A DNA stretch of 64,000 nucleotides from Allium sativum (taxonomy: Eukaryota; Streptophyta; Magnoliopsida; Asparagales; Amaryllidaceae). The DNA lies in NCBI GenBank assembly GCA_030737875.1, contig CM060920.1:476500861-476564860 (forward strand). Direction: 5' to 3'. The position numbers and the translations under genes are program-made. This document shows positions 59,436 to 64,000 of this stretch, one piece after another (the first letter of the stretch is position 1; each line of letters opens with the position of its first letter). The notes beneath the pieces are model-generated. The model ran no database searches. It was not told the origin of the DNA and saw nothing but the letters and a program-made list of their open reading frames with translations.

Positions 59436-60689
59436 TATAACGACCCGAACTTCCCCGTAAAGGAAAGCCCAGATTGCTTTGAGGACAAGACGAACCAGAA
59501 CACAACAGAAGAACATTTCATTGCTTATTACAACAATTTACATCAGAGTACAGGAATATACAGAGTATGAATAAATATTACACATCATAAAATATTAGAG
59601 ATTTAAATACATTACTGCAGCGGAAAATAATACAAAACACAACTGAAGGAGATATACAGAGCTTTCTGAATATCATTGCAGCTGTAAACCAGGATCCTGT
59701 GAATATAAATCTGCAAAACCAAAACTACTAGCTGGCCATGTGGAAAATAAGGGCACCCAGAGTTTAGGTTAAAACAATAAACTCCAGGTCACTCATGTGA
59801 CTGGTGTGAGAACTAAAACAGTTATTTAAAACTTTACTTTAAAAATAAAGTAAATCAAGGGACCACGCCGTATAACACGGAACGGGTTTCCTCCCAAGAA
59901 TACTAGTGCATAGAATAAACAACACAATGCTTTTTGGAAAAATGAAGCTATTATAAGACCAAGGTCCCATCACACAATGCAACGCAAGCCGGAGGATAGG
60001 GTTTTCCCTTATAATAGCCAAATATGCTTGGTACGTTTAAAACATATCATTTGATACTATTATAAGTGTATAGTGTCAAAACAACTTCAAATATAAATGT
60101 ATTAATCATAGGCGGCATGAGTACCATCTATTATGTCGCCATACTAGGCTCTACAATCAAAACCGAAATATCAAGTATTGGAAATTGAATTTCCGTCTAT
60201 GAGTCGAGGCCAGGGATGGCTCCTCACCGATTCGAGACACTCTAGCAAATGCCTCAGGATCTCCCACAGAAGACCCTTGGATCTTCAGGGCCGGTCCTCC
60301 CTTACGTTTGAGGATTGGTTATTCATGAACACACGTTTCCCAGTCCTATCGGACCTATATCCATCGGCTACGAAGAGACCGATATATTCGAGGCGCCTCG
60401 CAATCCAACAACCACATAGGTAAAATAACAACAATGTCAGGGCTAATAAAACGCTGACACTACCCATAGCTAGAAAGAAACGTCGTGCACTCCCTGTAGT
60501 CACGATCCCGTTTTTGACTCATACCGAGGTGTGAGGCTCGCGAATTAACGCCATACACAAAGCTACGCTGCATTAAAGCCATGCTTTGATCATCAACCAC
60601 AAGACTCTGCTTTTCAACAGAAACCTTGATCACTGCATCTCAGCATGTCACGCAGGCAATTCATGCCATGCGACTGATATCTATCGATA

Positions 60690-60765
60690 TATAACCTTTG
60701 AGCTCGTACGTCTCAGAGAAGGGCGTTAAGCAAGAGAATAAGTTCTCCGCCGCCAAACAGATATA
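60690..60765 (-). other. Conserved hairpin block, copy 6 (E2 5' LTR)
   Basis: CTCTGAG faces CTCAAAG (one C-A mismatch, intermediate between the two paired forms). The palindrome reads GAGAATAAGTTCTC. Confidence 0.65.
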
Positions 60766-61664
60766 TATTTAATAGAAATCAATCAACATAGAATAAAATC
60801 CAATGTCAGACACACAATCCATTTATAAGTTCGTTCTAGGTCTGAACGAAATCGGAGGCACCTTATACCTCGTCCCATATGCCCAATACAGGGGAGAGGC
60901 CCTCGCATATCCGTCGATCTCTAAGTACATCTGGACGATCGCTACTTATTACCTCGTCTTGGGTGTACAACCCAATCAAGACATCAGTAATCATCCAAAC
61001 GATGTGAAGACCTCCGAGCTTTAACCATCGTCTTCATCGTCGACTTATCATCGAAACAGTTATTCAGAATGGGTATAAACCCGGCCTTTCCAAATAACTC
61101 GTGTATATAATAAACAAGTGCTATAAAACATAACATACGCCCCATTCCAATTCTGAATATTCTTTTATTTAAATATTCACATCTTTAGGGATTTGTTCCC
61201 ATTAATTTTATCAAAGATAAATTCTTTAAAATTTATTCTTTAATCTTACTTTGGATATCATTCAAACCATATTAAGGTTTTCCAAACTAGTCAGGATTAA
61301 CGCACCTTAACGAAGTAACCATTTATTTAATTTCCCAATCCCAACCTATTCATCCCATGGAGCAAAACTGGTATTACCCCATAACTAACACCACGGTGTT
61401 ATCGGTAAATTTAATTACCATTTCCCGTTCAAATCTAATTAAAGATTTAACTATCGCTTGGAGCAAAACTGGTGATATTCCACTCTCGATCATTTCCCAA
61501 ATTTGATAATTTAAATTATCATTTCCCATTTTCAATCTAAATAGAGATTCATTAAAACTCCCCTTGGTTTTAATCTTCCCGAAAATCAATATTTATGATT
61601 ATTTAACTTTGGAAACACAAACATGTCGCATTGACAATCTACACCGTACTATTGATTTCTACCT

Positions 61665-61745
61665 ATATATAACCTCTAAGCTCGTACGTCTCAAAGAAGG
61701 GTGTTAAGCAAGAGAATAAATTCTCCGCCACCAAACAAATATATA
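61665..61745 (-). other. Conserved hairpin block, copy 7 (E2 5' LTR)
   Basis: CTTTGAG faces CTTAGAG; all positions still pair if two G-U pairs are allowed. GAGAATAAATTCTC follows. The start of this block is the empty S3 target site. Confidence 0.65.
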
Positions 61746-62278
61746 TTTAGCAGAGATCAACCATAAAGTTCGAAATACAATGACAAACATGTAATCCTGC
61801 CTTTAACTGGGTTAAAGAACTATTGTCATTTAAAACACAGTTCACGATAAACCCAAAATCCCATTCCATTAATTATGGAATCTTCACGGAAAAATAAATC
61901 AATATATAATCGATATCAATTTTCGTATCCAACTAATAATATAAATGGAATAACGGCAAAGCCTTTTAAATTCCATATGTATTAAAAGTCTTCCTCCACA
62001 GAAGTTCACTTCGATTATTATCCAATCGAGTTCCATTCAATTCCAATTTAATATATTAATTAATTAGTACACTTCATTAAATCTATATAAAAAGATTTAA
62101 TCTTTTCTTAACTGGGTTTAAGAATAGTGTTAATGAAGACACCATTCACGAAAAACCCAAATCCCATTTGATATTAAATACACGGCTCTGAATAGAAAAT
62201 ATATCGGCTTATATTCAATATCAAATTCTGAAATCAACAAATATCATATTGGAATAACGATATATATATATATATAAT

Positions 62279-62309
<31 letters not shown>

Positions 62310-62525
62310 CTTCCAAATTCCTCCACAATATCCGTATAATCACGGAATCTAATATCGAAATATTCCAAAGATAATCTTGATTCAATCCATTCCAATTCAT
62401 ATATTGGAAATTCTGGTTATTTTTAAAACCATTTCAAATCCAATTTATTTATTTAAAAATATTGGATTTCAAATCTAGTCAATAACTAGTTCATTTCGAT
62501 AAAAATATATTTTTATCTTTTCAAT

Positions 62526-62729
62526 ATGGAATTTTTCATCCCAATTCTTTCCAAATCATTTATTATGATTTTACAAAAATTATTGATATTTTTAATAATT
62601 TTATCAAGGCCCATACAATTGATTTTCAATAACGGTCGTCGAACTGCACTTACAGCGACATTTTCCAAATTTGATTTGGACATGATTCCAAATCCAACCG
62701 TTAGATTTCAAATCTCTTACATTCGTTAG
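62526..62729 (+). other. 67-codon open frame, E2 5' LTR copy
   Basis: Third intact copy of the frame at 51109-51312, with a few substitutions and no stop. Confidence 0.3.
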
Positions 62730-64000
62730 AAATCTCTTTTCGATACGAACCTAACGGTTCCGGTTTTAGGAGAATCCGACGGTCGGATCTCCCGTAATGT
62801 CCGTTCGAAGTCAATGGTCGAAATTCGCGAACTGCCGCGGCGCGACGCGTTCTATTCCGGCCATTATATATATAATATATATATATTATATTTCGTTGAT
62901 TCCTATTTAAAACGTATTTTATAAATCGTTTTAAGTTCGTTTTCAAAACGATTTCAACTTCATATTCAATTTCAAATCAAAATTGAATATTCCATATCAT
63001 CGATATATAAATGATAGTATTTTCAAAACATTAGATTTTGAAATCATTTCCTTTTCGATATTCATTATAAAAATGAATAAAATTGATATAAATATCGTTC
63101 GTGTCAAAATGACACATATCTAATCAACACGGCTTTATATATTTAAATATATTCGTGTCCATCCCAAATCGCACTTCAAAATCATATTTTGATTCTTTTA
63201 CTGAATATTATCTTAAAATATTTGTTATTTTAAAATATTCCTTCTTTCTGAACTGGAATAAGACATAGTCAATTACCATATAATGTGATTTATATGGATT
63301 TCATACACACATGCATACAACAATATTCAAACATAGCCAACCATCATCCAGAGTGCATTCTACACTACATAAGCATCAGATATAAATATTTAACGCTTAT
63401 AACAGTCTGTCAATCGATCGATCGACATACAGCTAATTATTGGGACTAGTGTACGTCATATATCATCCCAATACCCATGTGGGGTTTCTATCAACAAATA
63501 ATGAATTTTATTTGTGCAGTTGGGCGATGTGTAAAATTTATCGTCCCAATCAATATCCGTCAAATGTGTGTACATAAACAAATCTTCCGATTTGTTTATG
63601 AATATTTATTTTATTCATATATACGTTAAAAATTATATTTTTAACTATAAAATATTTATTTCCATTCCACATCACACAATCAATTTTCACAACACAATCA
63701 AACAAACAAACAAGTCGTCCATGCTTTGTGGACGACGGGTGTCGGGTGCTACTAAGCACCGTCTGCATCCTAGTATATATTTTAACTAGAAAAATTAAAG
63801 TGAGAAGTTCTCACCGTGGGTTCCACTCGTCATTCTTTCCTTCTGAACGGTATGGATTCCGTTTTGATTTCCATCGATACCATCGCTATCTTTTCCTGCT
63901 GTTCATAGTAAAAATCCCATTTTTAATATTATGTTTATTTTAAAAATCACATTTTTATACTGTTACTTCATATATAAAGATTATATTTTTAAACAAATGA

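Larger units (their letters stand above)
46105..64000 (-). mobile_element. E2: giant-LTR, short-internal retrotransposon (runs off window)
   Basis: Minus-strand element with 3' LTR 46105-58419 (about 6.1 kb once the nested S3 is removed), an internal region of only 1016 bp (58420-59435) and a 5' LTR from 59436 past the window end. The two LTRs are colinear: 46105-48335 matches 59436-61670, and 54518 onward matches 61671 onward. Shared blocks with E1 place both in one lineage. There is no gag-pol. Confidence 0.88.
59436..64000 (-). mobile_element. E2 5' LTR (continues past window)
   Basis: Matches the 3' LTR on both sides of S3 and shows the empty S3 site near 61665. It has two hairpin blocks about 0.98 kb apart. 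A TA-rich expansion (62260-62312) differs from the 3' copy. U3, TATA box and leader are beyond the window. Confidence 0.88.

Overview
This is plant nuclear DNA, AT-rich and made almost entirely of nested LTR retrotransposons. The evidence is gypsy-type polyproteins with chromodomains, primer sites complementary to initiator tRNA-Met (TGGTATCAGAGC type), TG...CA LTRs with 5-bp target duplications, a hAT-type MITE and tRNA-derived SINE-like pieces. A flowering plant with a repeat-rich genome is most likely; I cannot name the species. I found no host protein-coding gene and no functional tRNA or rRNA gene.

Layout. 1-11077: E1, a + strand element with an internal region of only about 0.86 kb and very long LTRs (left LTR cut by the window edge; right LTR 2947-11077, apparently carrying a younger insertion at about 5771-8759). 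11078-12909 and 28927-29139: pieces of an old minus-strand gypsy gag (E0), split by later insertions. 12910-28921: S1, a solo LTR (TSD GTTGC) that hosts D1. 14217-25387: D1, a young, nearly intact minus-strand chromovirus (TSD CAAGG) whose gag-pol frame is broken by a single TAG. 29192-43187: C1, a copia-like minus-strand deletion derivative (TSD about CAAAT/TAAAT), which hosts G1. 31684-41975: G1, a decayed + strand chromovirus (TSD TTCAT), whose right LTR carries a hAT-type MITE (39329-39946). 43193-43618: an older remnant. 43619-45533: S2, a partial LTR related to S1. 45534-46104: another LTR fragment with a tRNA-Gly-like SINE head and microsatellites. 46105-64000: E2, a minus-strand relative of E1 with LTRs of about 6.1 kb and about 1.0 kb of internal sequence. 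Its 3' LTR is interrupted by a 6182-bp solo LTR of a sister family (S3, 48336-54517, TSD TATAA).

The most unusual content is the E1/E2/S3 lineage. Its LTRs are 5-6 kb with a TATA box at a fixed distance of about 890 bp from the LTR start. The internal region is too small for gag-pol. A repeated, covarying RNA-like hairpin block lies in the transcribed part of the LTR and occurs seven times in the window. The S1/S2 lineage carries a different covarying hairpin. These elements look like non-coding parasites that depend on the enzymes of autonomous relatives. The D1 and G1 types show that chromovirus enzymes exist in this genome, but no trans-mobilisation is demonstrated.
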